DNA of 64,000 nucleotides from Gymnopus androsaceus JB14 (GCA_009733575.1 ML769485.1:124001-188000), one strand, 5' to 3'; positions 1 to 12,066 are shown, counted from the first letter of the stretch. The notes: a model not told the origin generated them from the letters alone. Made by a program: numbers and translations.

Positions 1-128
1 GATCAACTGGAGACATGCTGGCAGTGGTACGGGTACGTGCTTTATATCTGATCGTCAAAGCCATATTCAATTGAGAGAATCAAGAACCTAATCTAAATAA
101 CATACCTGATAATCCTACTGTCGCAACG

Positions 129-1400
129 GTGAATACCTCTTTCACCGACCACCACAAAGATTTTGAAACCCCGAAATCAACGCTTCAACAAGCGACTGTT
201 TATACAGCGTTCTCTGATATACCATCGTCCAATGTTCCGAATTCTACGGACCCCTCGGAGGCGTATGAAGCAGGACAACCAGAACGGCTGGAGGTCCTTT
301 TCCAACCTCCTGTATTTCTCCGGCTCAGGGTTGCGCGTCAGCGGGAAATGCGTATGCACATCTCCAGGATCGGTTCCAGGCCAATAATGGCGTTTGTGAG
401 CGATCGGCCTTGCAGCTACCGGAAAACGAACACCACGACTCTAGCGAACACGCAGAGGTTCCGTTCCGGGAGGGGATTGCAGTGCAACAGCGGCAGCAGG
501 TTCAGAAAGAAAAGAATAGGATTCAGCAGCAGATTCATCGTAATAATATCCGTTTCGCAGTCCAAGGAGCGCGAGCTGTAGCTGCTCGGCAAAAGCAAAA
601 GCAGTTTCAGTCAGCAGAACGAGTTCCACTCAGAGACGGACTCGGGAACCCGAGTGGCGGAGCCGGGACTTCAAGTGGAAATATTGCTGGAACGACTCGA
701 AAGAACAAATCCCAGTTCCTGCTGTCAGACAAATCCGCGACACGGGCGTACGTCGATCGGGTTGAAGCGTGGTTTGGTGAAGGCGTCCTAGAAGGTGTGA
801 GTCAGTTAGTGCAGGGAAATCAGACAGAAGAATAGGAAACCGCAGCAGGTGAGGAAGAATCGACTGTTCGTTCGATCATTTACTTACCTTTCTTCATACA
901 CAGCATCTCGGTCAACTAGAAAGACCTGTATCTCCAACCCCGCCTCCGCTATCCATTGCTACTGCGGTACGATCCACGGAGACAGCGTTGAATCAATTGA
1001 AGAGATCCGCGCATAGTCCGGATTCTGTTGGATCGAATAAACGTTCTCGATGGGCCACTTCCAGCTCTGTCATCGAAAGCGAGATGCTTTCAAACTCGAC
1101 CGCGGCGGGCGGGGCGCATGATGACGTTGCCGGTGATGAAGAGACGACGACGACGAAGAGGAGGAGCCTGAAATCGAGTACAATCTAGAAATCTACGCGT
1201 CGTTGTTGCAAAGACTAATCAAAGGCAAATCAGCTTTGGACAATGAGGTTCGTCACCCGTTCTTTTGTTCCCCGGAATTCACGAAAAATCCTGATCGCGA
1301 TTTATCCATCTCGATTCCTTTCATACCCATCCATCTATAGGAACGTCACCAAATTCAAACCTTCATATCCTCCCGATACCTGAACACATCGCCGACGTGA
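129..1400 (+). pseudogene. Unrecognised multi-exon gene, frame disturbed
   Basis: I do not recognise this product. Open frames at 129-581 and 410-835 encode Gln-, Ser- and Arg-rich sequence. An intron at about 350-415 (GTATGC to TTGCAG) and another ending at 903 could link them to a Pro/Ser-rich stretch from 904. Near 1143 the frame must change to read an acidic run (four Asp, four Glu) followed by a helical segment containing EYNLEIYASLLQRLIKGKSA. An intron at about 1248-1340 then leads to a short last exon ending in TGA at 1398-1400. The frame change near 1140 cannot be an intron, so it is either a one-base assembly error or a true disruption. The start is not determined; no convincing ATG opens the first frame. 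Confidence 0.35.
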
Positions 1401-2494
1401 TGATTGCGCGTCCGTGGCGGCTATAATGCTTTAACCATTGGCACCAATTCCAGCTCTAGTTCCAATGCCAGCGCCAATGCCAGCACAGACGTCGAAACCC
1501 AAATTTGGCATTCAATCCTCTGCATTGCGAAATCTGCTGTTGGGGATCTAGGGCTAGCAAAGAATGAGGAAGATGCGTTGAGGAGAGCTGCGAAGAGGAT
1601 TGTTAGAAGACCTAGGGCGTAGGGCATAGCCCACGCCGAGAGCAAAGCTGCGAAGAGAGTTGTTAGGAAAATGTTGCTCGTAAGGGTAATAGCAGAAGGC
1701 GAGGACTGAGGTGCTGAGGATGAACGGAACGATAGGAGTCGGGACTCTCGAATATACCTGCAATACTCTAAACCCTGACCGGAGGGTCTTTTTGTACACC
1801 TCACATGGTTTTGGTTCAATGAGGCACTCTAGAGCTTCGTCTATTTAATGTTATAGTCCATGTTCGCTTTCAGGATTGAAACGTATAATGAAGCACTGAG
1901 ATTACAGCAATTACAGCAGTGCACGTTCTTGAAACAGACCTGATATAACTGAACTAACAGCTATGAGTACGAAATGTCAGAATTCGTCTTGCGCTGGCAA
2001 TGACATACAGCTGAACGTGCTCTCACTCACCTTCTCTAAGATTTCACACCGCGAACTCCTGAATCTAAGGCTAATTTGAGGTTAAAAAGCTGTAGATAAG
2101 TGCCTGATCGTATACCATACGGTTCCGGATGCGGGGTTAAGGTTTCGGAAAATCTTCTAGCATGGCTGCATGTGGGGAAAGAAGGTACTCCATATGATTC
2201 TTCTGAGCGTGTAAACTTAAAACTCGACAGATATGATGTCAAGCGAGGCTGACCTCCATAGAGATTGAGGACGATAAGACAGCGGGAGGACTCGCAGAGT
2301 CTCGTCGAGGTACGGCAGAGTACAGCTATGAAGCATAGGTTTGAACCATATGAATCACTCCCGAGCCCGAGTCGGTGCTAGGACCCTTGACATCCGTAGC
2401 CATTCCTTCAAGTGTGGCGCTGTGTTCAACGAGGGTAGAATTTGAATGGGAGACCGAACGGAACAGGTGAACGTGGACTATCCGTTAGTATTCG
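1401..2494. other. Intergenic stretch, no supported gene
   Basis: An open frame at 1404-1622 is Ser/Asn-rich low-complexity sequence directly after two stops and has no gene-like context. A short imperfect direct repeat (core agctgcgaagag) occurs near 1587 and 1649. Nothing else convincing is seen on either strand. Confidence 0.4.
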
Positions 2495-2783
2495 GCCACA
2501 GTTTGACTGTGGCACAACAACCGGAACTGAGTCAGAAATGAATGAAGTGAGGTATTAATCACCGCTCTGAGTATGTTGAACGTTCGTTGGTCAACGTTCC
2601 GTTTTGAAGAGAACGGACTCGGAGCGTTCATCATCTTCATGACGCCGAGTAAAATCCACGGTTGTCATTTGAAGAGGGTCCTCCACAAATGCTGGACCTC
2701 TGAGTGGGCCGTATAATGGCCCAAGTCAAGCATAGGGAAGTTGCGTAGATTTCGTGCTTTGTGAGGTCCAGTAGATTAAGCAC
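2495..2783. repeat. Hairpin-rich tract upstream of the cyclin gene
   Basis: Several inverted repeats lie in series. At 2495-2513 the arms GCCACAGT/ACTGTGGC flank loop TTG. At 2598-2617 the arms are TCCGTT/AACGGA, at 2617-2650 ACTCGG/CCGAGT with further pairing inside, and at 2705-2723 TGGGCC/GGCCCA. A looser pair AGAGGgTCC/GGACCTCT spans 2673-2701, and GTGCTT/AAGCAC spans 2754-2783. No open reading frame covers the tract. It ends about 140 bp before the cyclin start codon and resembles the more perfect array at 6581-6796. Confidence 0.6.
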
Positions 2784-2926
2784 TGATTAAGAACTTTAAA
2801 GTATGGAGCGCTTTGAAATACCTGACCGTGTGAAAACTTCGTTTATTCCTTCTCCTCCCTGACTTCTAAACCGCGTCGGGCTCAAAAAACCGTCTAAACC
2901 TCCATATCTTCGACGGGCAAACCGAT

Positions 2927-4772
2927 ATGCTTGCGCTCGTCCATCCTTTCAACCCTTCTACAGACGCTACCCATAGAACACCGTCATCAAACCGTAATAG
3001 AGCTCCGCATCATCATAGGAAACCAACTCCGAATCCTCGAGAATCTTCGAGCTCATCGTTGGCTGTAGCGAGCTCATACTCCTCCTCGCTGTACTCCGCA
3101 CCAAAGCCTGCTTCTTCGCTGGCAATGAATGGCTCCTCGTCATCGAGCCGGACCGTCTCCCAGCCGTCCGTGAACCGCCAACAGTCTTCTACTTCTAATT
3201 CTCTGCCCTCGGTATCGACAGCAGAGCCAGTGAGCTCATGTCCGGCAGTCATTCCGGTAGAGATTAGCCAGGTCACTCCAGCAGAGTCTTCGTTTGACAT
3301 CCATTCTTATCCACCTCCTGACCTATTACGATTACTCGCCTCGCTGTTGACTCAGATAGCCTCGACAAACGACAAGCTAGATGCTGCTGCTTCTTCGACA
3401 AATATGCATTCTCCTTCATCACCAGCATCTTCCGAGCCCCATAATTCTGTATGGCGCTCGTTGACCACAGCATCTCGATCTGCTCTTTCCACTCATTCCT
3501 CTACACTCACTTTTCATGCACGGAATATTCCTACAATATCGCTCGAGTCCTACCTCTTGCGTATCCTAAAATACTGCCCAACAACCAACGAAGTCTTTCT
3601 CTCGCTGTTGGTTTATTTTGATCGCATGACCAAGTTGACCTTGGAGGCTACAGGCAGGAGCTTTGTTATTGACTCGTACAATATTCATCGGCTAGTCATT
3701 GCTGGAGTGACTGTGGCGAGCAAATTTTTCAGCGACGTATTCTATACAAACTCGCGATATGCAAAAGTATGTCTCGAATGATTTTTTTTACTTCGGTCCC
3801 GTTCCAATTCGATTTCCTAGGTTGGAGGTCTTCCGTTGGCTGAACTAAATCAGCTCGAACTACAATTCCTTCTTCTCAACAATTTCACCCTTGTCATCCC
3901 ACAAGACGAGATGCAGAGATATGCGGAGCAGTTGATCCTGTTTTCGTCGAATAACACTCCCTCGGGCACGCTACCTTCCATCTCCTCCACCTCCCCTGCA
4001 TCGTCATCCTTCTCGTCCTCTAGTACACCGAGACCCGTCCCAACGCCAGCTGCCACATCTCCGCGACCTAACGATCTGGCTGCTCCTATGCGTTCAATGG
4101 GTGCTATCGATGCCTATGGCGGACGCATTCCTGGTAGCGAATCACATACCCCGTCTGTAATCGACCCTCGTCTTCACGGAGGCACGCCAATGGCCAGACA
4201 AAACGCTAATCGAGCTCATGGAACCAAACGCTCTATCAAGAGTGATTAATTCTCACCAGCATCAGCCACATCATGCTCTGAATGGAATGGTGAATGGATA
4301 CGGCTTCTCTTCCTCTTCCTCCTCGTCCAGAATGCACCAGCGAGAAGACTCGGAGTCGGAATCTGGTGAAGGCGCAGAGACCGAGACGGAAACCGAGGCA
4401 GAGACTGAAGCCGAGACAGAGACGGATGGAGGCTGGACGACGGATGATGAGCCGACCATTAGACCGCCAAGATCGAGCACAGGTAGTTCTTCGTCCTCGT
4501 CACGAAGCTCTGGTGCGTCGGATGCGCGGAGCATTTGCAGTTCAGCGAGCGAAGGTGGCGAGGGAGACGACGAAAGCGAAGATCATATCATGGACGATAT
4601 CGACGAGGAAGAAGAAGAAGGTGGACGGACACCTGAACATGGCGCACGAGAAACCGAGGGAGCCAAAGACGCTGAAAAGACCCCCGAAAGGAAGCCTTTC
4701 CTTGGCGTTTTGAGCATGTCAAAGATCTCACCTCCGGGACGGCAAGGACGCGGAAGTATTCCTAGTCCTTGA
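2927..4772 (+). CDS. PHO80-like cyclin (CDK partner)
   Basis: Three exons, 2927-3766, 3821-4133 and 4198-4772, give a 575-residue protein. The ATG at 2927 opens a Ser/Pro-rich region of about 200 residues. A PHO80-type cyclin box follows at roughly residues 205-330, with TNEVFLSLLVYFDRM, NIHRLVIAGVTVASKFF and LNQLELQFLLLNNF as its helices. The C-terminal third is Ser-rich and acidic, including a Glu/Thr repeat. Introns are 54 nt (GTATGT..CCTAG, phase 0) and 64 nt (GTAGCG..GGCCAG, phase 1); the second is needed to leave a frame that stops at 4249 and enter the long tail. Family members bind a Pho85-type kinase and act in phosphate or nutrient signalling; that role is inferred from the family. 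A decayed copy of parts of this gene lies at 13340-13640. Confidence 0.85.
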
Positions 4773-6399
4773 AGATCTTTCCTGTCCAAAAATGCGACAC
4801 ATCCAAAAGTACCTTTAGGACAGCGCCTCAGGTGTCTTTTTCCGTAATGGTTCTCTCTTTCTCGTTGCGACATCCATCCAAGTTCTTCAGCATTCGTTCT
4901 CGATTAGACTTTCTCTCTGTGTGCAAAATCTATGGAATATATACCCACACGCATAACCTCCTTTCCTCTCGCATTCCGCATTCCGAATCTTGCTCATAGG
5001 ACTGTTAGGGTTGTTACGGTTTCTCTCTTCTTTTTTTCGAAGCTTGGTAGTTGATTGGGCTACTGTGTTTTGCTCGATGTGCATATTATGATTATGACTG
5101 CCTGCTGTGTGAATTTTTCTTTTCTTTTCTTCTGCGTCTCACTCACTCTCACTCTCACTCTCTGGCCTCGCTATACTTACGGCATGAACTTCGAGCATTT
5201 TTCTCTGTTCTGTTCTTTTCTTATGTGTAATTGCATACTTATAGTACGAAACGACTAGTCATGGTTTCTCTTTATGTTCAAGAAATAAAAGCAATGTAGT
5301 TTTCTCCCCATACACCCGAGTCCCCAAATCCTCTCGCTGTCATACAATAATAGGTGCTTCAAAGTTGGCCGCTGCCGCTGTCAACAGCTGCTGTTGCGGA
5401 TTCGTCACAAGCGCTAACTGTGCAGGTCACATCGGCCATTTTCGGGTTAGGTCGAGTCCCGATCGAGCCCTTCTGCGACGCGCGCGTTCACGGCTTTACT
5501 AGACTTTTACTACAGTTTAACTGTATTATGGAACAGTCTTCTATATCTTTTTAATTTTAGGGCAGTAAGTATAAATGATATTCCAAAGCTTGGAGCATGT
5601 CTTTGTCCAACAGTAAGCTGAGAGTCAATTCAAAGAATCAAAGTCGACTCGCCGAGAGTGCCAGCTCATAGCCGCATACCCATGCAAGTCTATGCAAGTG
5701 CTAGTCAACCGAGTTTTGAGTTAAGTAAATGAGTCGAAGGAGGAAGAGGAAGAGGACGAGCACCATCCTATCCTCCAGCGCCGCATATCATATATGCATA
5801 TATCATCGACACGTACGGCGCCAACTTGGCGTCAAACATGCGCGCTAGGCTTGAGGCGTGATATTTATTTTTGGAAGGTGTTACATTTGTAAGCAAGCAG
5901 CAACTCGCTGACAGCGGCAGCGGCCAACTTTGAAAGCACCTTAAAATGATACATAGAGTTGCTGGCAGCTGATGACCGCGCGCGGATTACCCTGAGTAGC
6001 TTACCTCAGCCTCCGGAAAATTTTTCTTTTATGTTTGTTCTTCACGAACCACCACCACAGACCGAAAGCCGCAATACTCGTTCCGCACAGGAGCCCTCTC
6101 CTCCTTCTTCGCGAGTGGGCTAAGGTCTGAGTATACGCTCCCTCGATCGACTCTAGCTGTATCTGGCCTTCATTGGCCAAACGACTTGTCAGAAATCCAC
6201 TAGATTATTCCTCTTCACCTCCCAAAGACCTTTGTATTTCTACGATTCACGAAGCGAGGGATTCTTGGACGTCTGGTTTGGTATTTGTCGTGGAGCTGGG
6301 CATCATCAACTTGGTATTTTTTTTTTGCTTTTCCTGTTCCCTCCTTTCCTACACCACAGGCGTTCTTTTCAGGGCGCGAGTTGGATGATATAGCTCTGC
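4773..6399. other. 3' flank and intergenic region, no gene seen
   Basis: Sequence after the cyclin stop is pyrimidine-rich, with a CTCACT-type microsatellite near 5143-5162, and probably holds the 3' UTR. A short palindrome (TACAGTTTAACTGTA) occurs near 5512. Small open frames on both strands lack coding character. Confidence 0.4.
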
Positions 6400-7240
6400 G
6401 GAAGCGTGCTTTTCCTTCTTCGTTTGCGTATGGGTCTAGTAATAGTATCCTACGTGAACCTGGTCATATCAACATCGTTCGAGTCATCTCCAAAACACAT
6501 TTGCTAAGGCAAATGCGTTGCTCCGATTATTTCAATCGCGAGCTAGGTCCTGTTGCGTCCTAAATGGAACAACACATCTGTGCCTCTAAGGAGGCATATA
6601 CACCTCGAGGTGTTGGCTGGTATACCAGCCAGACGGAAGTCATTCCGTGGACAAATTGTTTGTCCTTACATGACTATAGCAGTCATTGCCTTTGGACCTA
6701 ATGGTAATGAAAGCCACCGGACGGACCACTGAGTCCGTTTACATGACTTTACAGTCATATCGGACTAGAAATAGTCCGAGGACGACAATGTCGTCCTTGA
6801 TGACTCGACGGTGTTTGGTCAGGTGTAGGGAGGCGGAGCAGGTCTGTCGAGGATGTCAAGTTGTTGATGCCCTTTAGTTCACTCTGCGGCGCGCAGTTGA
6901 CTCGTTCGTTTGTTGCTCGTTCGCGAGTGATAAATGACGACTGCGTAACTCGATTCAGACTACTCTTGGTCTGTGGTGGTTATAATTTTTCACTTTTCAC
7001 TCTCTTCGGAGAGTCAGTGTTTTCTTCGACGATGGATGTTACGGCTTTCAAGGTGTTTATTCTCCCGATTCTTTCAAAGCGTTTGTTGATGATTTGTGTT
7101 TATAGGATGACTGCTAGGTGGTGTGCATACTATCATTGGTGTTGGTCCTGAATTATCGATAGGGCAACTTTAGGTACCTTGGATGCTTTGAGCTGATATC
7201 TATGCAGCATGTAGAAACCGCAAACAATATCATAGATTTA
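6400..7240. repeat. Block duplicated at 14340-15075
   Basis: Long stretches of this block recur in the same order at 14340-15075, for example ctggtcatatcaacat, gagctaggtcctgttgcgtcc-like sequence, the hairpin array, ctactcttggtctgtggtgg and tagaaaccgcaaa. I see no complete gene. The frame at 6861-7151 is open but has no start, domain or splice context that I can support. This copy keeps its CpG sites; the other has lost many. Confidence 0.7.
6581..6796. repeat. Array of ten perfect short hairpins
   Basis: Ten perfect inverted repeats follow one another almost without spacers: 6581-6596 (TGCCTC/GAGGCA), 6601-6612 (CACCTCGAGGTG), 6614-6631 (TGGCTGG/CCAGCCA), 6633-6648 (ACGGAA/TTCCGT), 6649-6665 (GGACAAA/TTTGTCC), 6670-6686 (ATGACT/AGTCAT), 6721-6738 (ACGGAC/GTCCGT), 6743-6758 (ATGACT/AGTCAT), 6761-6778 (CGGACTA/TAGTCCG) and 6780-6796 (GGACGAC/GTCGTCC). 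Loops are 0-6 nt. About 165 of 216 bases are in hairpins. The arm sequences differ from hairpin to hairpin, so this is not a simple tandem repeat. A decayed version lies at about 14510-14650. Function unknown. Confidence 0.85.
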
Positions 7241-9110
7241 TTTGAATTTGCACATCCAGTAAATTGTCAGTTCACCTATTTAGTTGCCTCGCCAGTAGTA
7301 GTCTTGAGACTTTCGTGGATTCCTCATGCCAGGGCATTCGTTTTTCAAAAACTGCTTGCTCAAAAGAAGCCGGAGTGTGTGTGTTAGTAACACGAAGTCC
7401 AGACGCTTAACACATTTCCACACACCTCGGTTTGCTCTACCAACCGACGAGGAGAACGATTTATTGGAAATTCGGAATATAGTATATTATTCCGACTTGA
7501 CTGAACTGCATATTCATGCACGCGAAGCTATAATAGCCGCGCTTGTATTCGACCAGAGTTGTTTTAACACTTCTTATCCGACCAAGACTCGTTCTCCGGC
7601 GATTCAAAATTTCCACCTCATCTCTACGTTGAAGCCTATCCGCGCTCTAAAGTAATGATCAGTCCAGATGAAACCTCTATAATTGATTCCCCCAGTTTCT
7701 GGATCCGGAGCCTGAGTGCAGCGACCTTAAATATAGCTTTGTCAAAAGGGAAGTAGAGAAATTGCGGGCTAGTACTGAATAGCATCGGTTCGGGTTAAAT
7801 AAGTCACGGTATCAGTGGTTGCCAACTGTCGATGAAATTGAACGTTCATCAGGAAAACCAGGGTGTTCACACAGGAAGGGTACCCTCTGTACAGAACTGG
7901 ACAGCTCTATGGCTGCTGAGGATTATATTAGGCTTCTGTATAGCACTGTACAGCAACCCACAGTAATCCACAGCAACTCGCAGTTCACCGAGGTTATCCT
8001 AATTTATCAGTGACCTATTACTTGGACATGATTGTCGCGCAAGAAAATCCTGGCAAAAACTGGCGAACTATTGCAAGCGTGGTATACGCGAATCATTGTG
8101 GATTATCAAGGGTCTTACGAGTCTTTGCTATTTGCCCTCTAATTTAACCCCAGATACTTTAGCGAGGTCTTCAAATCCATGTTAGATATAAAGACCATTC
8201 GACTCTGACAGTGTAGTAGTAAAAGAATCCGATGCATGGCACATGCGTCTGCCGCCGCTGCGACTGGAGAATGGGATTCCGCGTTGATAAACATCTACTA
8301 AACAGATCGCGCCGTGTAATCTATCTATCTATCTTACGGATCGGAGCGGTAACGGGTACTGTATGACGGATAATGTCAGTGGTAAGCCCATTTCTCTTGC
8401 ATTTCTCCGATCAATTCAATTTCATGATCCTTACATTTGCAAAACCGGGGTCATCTCGAAAAATCTGAAACGACGAAAGTTATTGAATCCTCCCAGTCGT
8501 GGAGTCATGGGGACTCAGTAGCCGTTCAGTAGCCGTCTATTGCAACGTTCATATTCAAAAATATCTTGAGATGACAACAATAAAACTGAGGTTACTAACA
8601 ATAGGCTTAAGGCGCAGCCTGGGGACGAAATCCTGTACTCCATCATGTCGTTCCCCTCCAAAAATTGAACATAGAGCAAATCATAGAGCAAATCAAAGTA
8701 GTCTTATGTCAGCTTTGACTTGTGAGTGCCTGCCTCACACGCTGATGATGAGTTCTTTCCTTCAGCTGTAACAAAGGTGTACGATACTTATTCGAGCTAC
8801 TGGATCTGGCAATATCAGATTGGGAGTCGGGAGAAGGCAGCAGCAATATCTTCCGAATTGTAGGCATCGTTGACTTCTATTTAGCTACAGTAGCCTTGAT
8901 GGGGATTGATCGAGCATTTTGGGGTATACGGATTTCACTTTCTTGTGCTTCATGAGACCAGAGCATTTGGGGAAAAGATACCTCGCTGATATACAAGTTG
9001 GTTGTGTCAGAATAGAAATTAGTTAACAAGCTTTGATTCTACGGGAAGCAGCTCTAGAGCAGCTACGAGAAGCAGAAAATGTGAAGAAAAATGCTCAATT
9101 AGCGGTGCCG
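7241..9110. other. Intergenic region, no gene supported
   Basis: Short open frames occur at 7326-7655, 8499-8771 and elsewhere, but none has a recognisable domain, a consistent exon structure or coding-like composition. I see no RNA gene or terminal repeats here. Confidence 0.4.
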
Positions 9111-9118
9111 GTAGCAAT

Positions 9119-9769
9119 TAGGGATCCTCACCGTAACCGTATACGGTTACGGCCGTATAATTTACGGTACTTCACGGGTGCCTCCTGGACCGTACCCGTA
9201 ACCGTAAAGAATATTTCAGGACCTCTTACGGTACGGTTACGGTATTTTTACGGGTTTACGGCCGTATTTACGAGTGTATCTTATTACTTGTTCATTTTTG
9301 AAAAAAAATCTAGTAGTTCAGTTTTAAAATTGCATGGTTTGATAACAAAGAGTTAATTTGTTTAGTCTTTGAGTGTATTCACCAAAGATATAGCTAGAAT
9401 GTCTTCATTTATCAATATCATCAGTTTGGAGTGTTGAGAAAACTCATATAATGACCGTTTTCTTATGAAAGAAGCTGCATTTATGCATTGCACACATGGA
9501 ACGTTTGCTCGATACTGGTGTCTAGTGTAGATGTAACAAAAATATAGTATATTTTGCAAGAAAATTCAAGTATTTTTTATTGATATTTTACGGGCCGTAT
9601 CGTACCCGTATACGGCCGTATTTGTACGGCAAGTATACGGTATACTACAGTACCGTACCCGTAACCGTAACCGTAAATTATTCTTGAGATTCCTATACGG
9701 GACGGTTACGGTTACCCGTATACCCGTACCCGTAAAGCCGTACTATACGGTTACGGTGGAGGATCCCTA
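9119..9769. mobile_element. hAT-type MITE, CCGTAACCGTA family
   Basis: The 651-bp element has terminal inverted repeats beginning TAGGGATCCTCACCGTAACC on the left, matched by the complement of the right end at about 9740-9769. Both sides carry the exact 8-bp direct repeat GTAGCAAT (9111-9118 and 9770-9777). An 8-bp target duplication and TAGGG ends are typical of the hAT superfamily. The outer 150-200 bp on each side are packed with CCGTA/TACGG units in both orientations, as expected for subterminal transposase-binding repeats. The middle is AT-rich and has no transposase. The same ends occur at 31405 and 32436-32704. Confidence 0.9.
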
Positions 9770-9931
9770 GTAGCAATGTTACTATAGCATCTGCACCAAA
9801 CTCTTTTTCAGTGTGGAGCAATTCAAAAACAATTTAATACTCGAGCTCATACTAAGCCTTTCGAGACGCGCTACTAATCCAGACTGATACGTAAAGGTTC
9901 TCTTTTAGGGAGTCGTATCGGCCAGCGGAAC

Positions 9932-9938
9932 TATAAAA
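9932..9938 (+). promoter_or_regulatory. TATA box candidate of the epoxide hydrolase gene
   Basis: TATAAAA lies 70 bp upstream of the ATG at 10009, in a suitable place for a core promoter. This rests on motif and position only. Confidence 0.4.
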
Positions 9939-10008
9939 TCCTTATACTGTAGAACTCGCAAACATAAACATAAGTATCCAGAAGTGCGCCCTTTCCAGCT
10001 TGTATCTC

Positions 10009-11225
10009 ATGGATCAAGAACACTATAAGCAGCATAAAACCCAGCGAGGGTTCACTTATTCATACTTTTTTTCTCCCCCCGCTAGCCAAAAGCCCGTCTT
10101 GTTCTTCTTCCACGGATTTCCCTCCTGTGCTTACTCGTGGTATAAAGAGGTTACCTTCTTCAAGGGCTTGGGCTATGGGATTATCGCTCCTGACCTTCTT
10201 GGATATGGGAAAACAGACAAGCCAACAGACCCACGCTACTACGTCGGAAGCGGTTTAGCTCAGGATGTCATTGATATCCTTGACGCTGAGAAGATTGAAA
10301 AGGTTATGGCAATTTCACACGATTGGTATACTTGCTATATGGCATCGCACTGGGATCCAGCTAATATAGGCACTGATAGGGGATCTCGGCTTGTATCTCG
10401 AATCATAAACTATTTTCCAGCTCGTGTTTCTGGTTGTGCTTTTCTTGCGGTTGGGTACGGCCCACCGGATTCACATAATGCCAATCCTATTGCACAATCA
10501 GAAAAGCTTAAACAGATGGTTGGATACGATGTAATGGCATACATGCATTTTTTCACTGAGGAGGAAACACCAGCTCTGATTGAAGAAAAGGTATTACAAC
10601 TCTATTGCTGCTCAACTATTGTTGGGACTGACCACTCTATCATGTAGTTCGACTCATTCTTCAGCTTACTTTTCCCTATTTATCCCAGTATCTGGCGTGA
10701 TCATATGTGTGTCGCTGGGGGGGCAAAAAAATGGATTCAAAGCAATACAAAAACTGCTCTTCCATCTTACATGCCAGAAAAGGTATATTATTTATTATTT
10801 CCTTCACATAGCACACGGATTTGAATCTTTCATGATAGGACAAGGAATATTACAAGGAATCTTTACTGGGTGGTGGAATGACAGCTCCACTTTGCTGGTA
10901 CAAGGTATTGGTTCAAAAATATTGCCATGATGACGATGCAGGTAAGTGGTTTTCTGAAAAACACTTTCATAAGATATTCAGTTTTTTAATCAATTTGAAA
11001 TTACAAGCTGTACCAGCAGAAAATATCAAAGTAAAGGTCCCAGTCCTCTTTGTTCCATTCAACAAGGATGCTGTTGTACTCCCAATCTTTGGTGATACAG
11101 CCCATGCTCATTATGTCAATGGTGAAATTATCCGGAAAGATTTGGACTGTGATCACTGGGGAGTGCTTTCTCATGCTGATGAGCTCAATGGCATGCTTCT
11201 AGAATGGTTGGAAGTTGTTGGATGA
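10009..11225 (+). CDS. Epoxide hydrolase (alpha/beta-hydrolase fold)
   Basis: Five exons, 10009-10325, 10380-10590, 10648-10782, 10839-10941 and 11008-11225, encode 327 residues, normal for soluble epoxide hydrolases. The oxyanion-hole motif HGFPS begins near residue 35. After splicing the in-frame 54-nt first intron the nucleophile motif reads HDWGS, with the catalytic Asp at residue 105. VSRIINYFPARVSGCAFLAV follows as the usual conserved block, and the catalytic His lies in DHWG near the C-terminus. If the first intron is ignored, 18 alien residues interrupt the HDWG motif, so the splice is well supported. The enzyme would open epoxides to diols by attack of the Asp on the ring. No frame damage is seen although transposons lie on both sides. 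Confidence 0.9.
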
Positions 11226-12058
11226 ATATCTTCCAAGAAACCAAGCAATTATCAAATCAATGTACACCAGTTATGCTACTTCTTTGCTTTCACAGCAGTG
11301 GGTTGTGTAAGTACTTGGTTATGTGTGAAAACATATTTTGTGGGGTGAATTGGATCCAGAAATAATGTCTGTTCGAGAAAATCTGGTTTTTTTCTTTCTC
11401 ATGTACAGAGGCAAACCCCCACCCAAAGAATGACCACCAGGCAAGAGATTTGAATCATTTGATAGTTTGCCTTCTACGGAAACTCTTTGGGCTTGCTTTT
11501 CTCTCTCAATACTAGTAGTAATCTCCAATACAATTAGCATCCAAACATGGCTTATAATATTAAGTCACTGTTCAAGTGTACTACATGCTTGCTACATGCC
11601 TCATTGTCACCCTCAAAAATAAAATAAGGAAAAATCATAATTTTTGCTATCTTACACTTTTGTGCATGGTTCAGAAGAGAAATACACTAGAGTTGAGTCT
11701 GTACTTTGTTCGACCAAAAGGGAATGTGTTTTGAGACCGATCCTAGGCGCCGGGGTGAGAACTGTTGAACAAGAACACTCTGTGAAAAAGGTAATCATTG
11801 AACAATGAGAATACCTTGAGGATTCTTCACTGTTGCCGGATATTTGCCCCAAGATAGATCCATATAGTACACTATCTCCAGAGCCAAGGTACAAAGGTAT
11901 TCTGGAAATCTCTCACAAATGTGTTTGCAGAGGGCAATACCTGCTCTAACTTGAAATCATCACAAAGAAAGGCCATGAAGCCCGGGCCTTCAAGTTTCAA
12001 GATATCCTCAGAGCCAAAGTTGACAGCAACAACCTCCTGCAAATGCGTCCACAGATTG
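11226..12058. other. Intergenic region between hydrolase and MITE
   Basis: The 3' flank of the hydrolase gene and AT-rich sequence. Small open frames such as 11652-11894 on the minus strand have no supporting feature. Confidence 0.35.
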
Positions 12059-12066
12059 AGAGGGTG

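Noticed and set aside
1404..1622. Ser/Asn-rich gene
   Set aside because: The frame follows two stop codons, starts with no ATG and is low complexity.
4271..4534. Minus-strand acidic protein opposite the cyclin tail
   Set aside because: It is the antisense of a Glu/Thr and Ser repeat in the cyclin gene, which has a coherent three-exon model.
9119..9769. Interstitial telomere repeat
   Set aside because: The CCGTAACC units superficially resemble telomeric DNA but are not TTAGGG repeats, occur in both orientations and are bounded by TIRs with an exact 8-bp target duplication.
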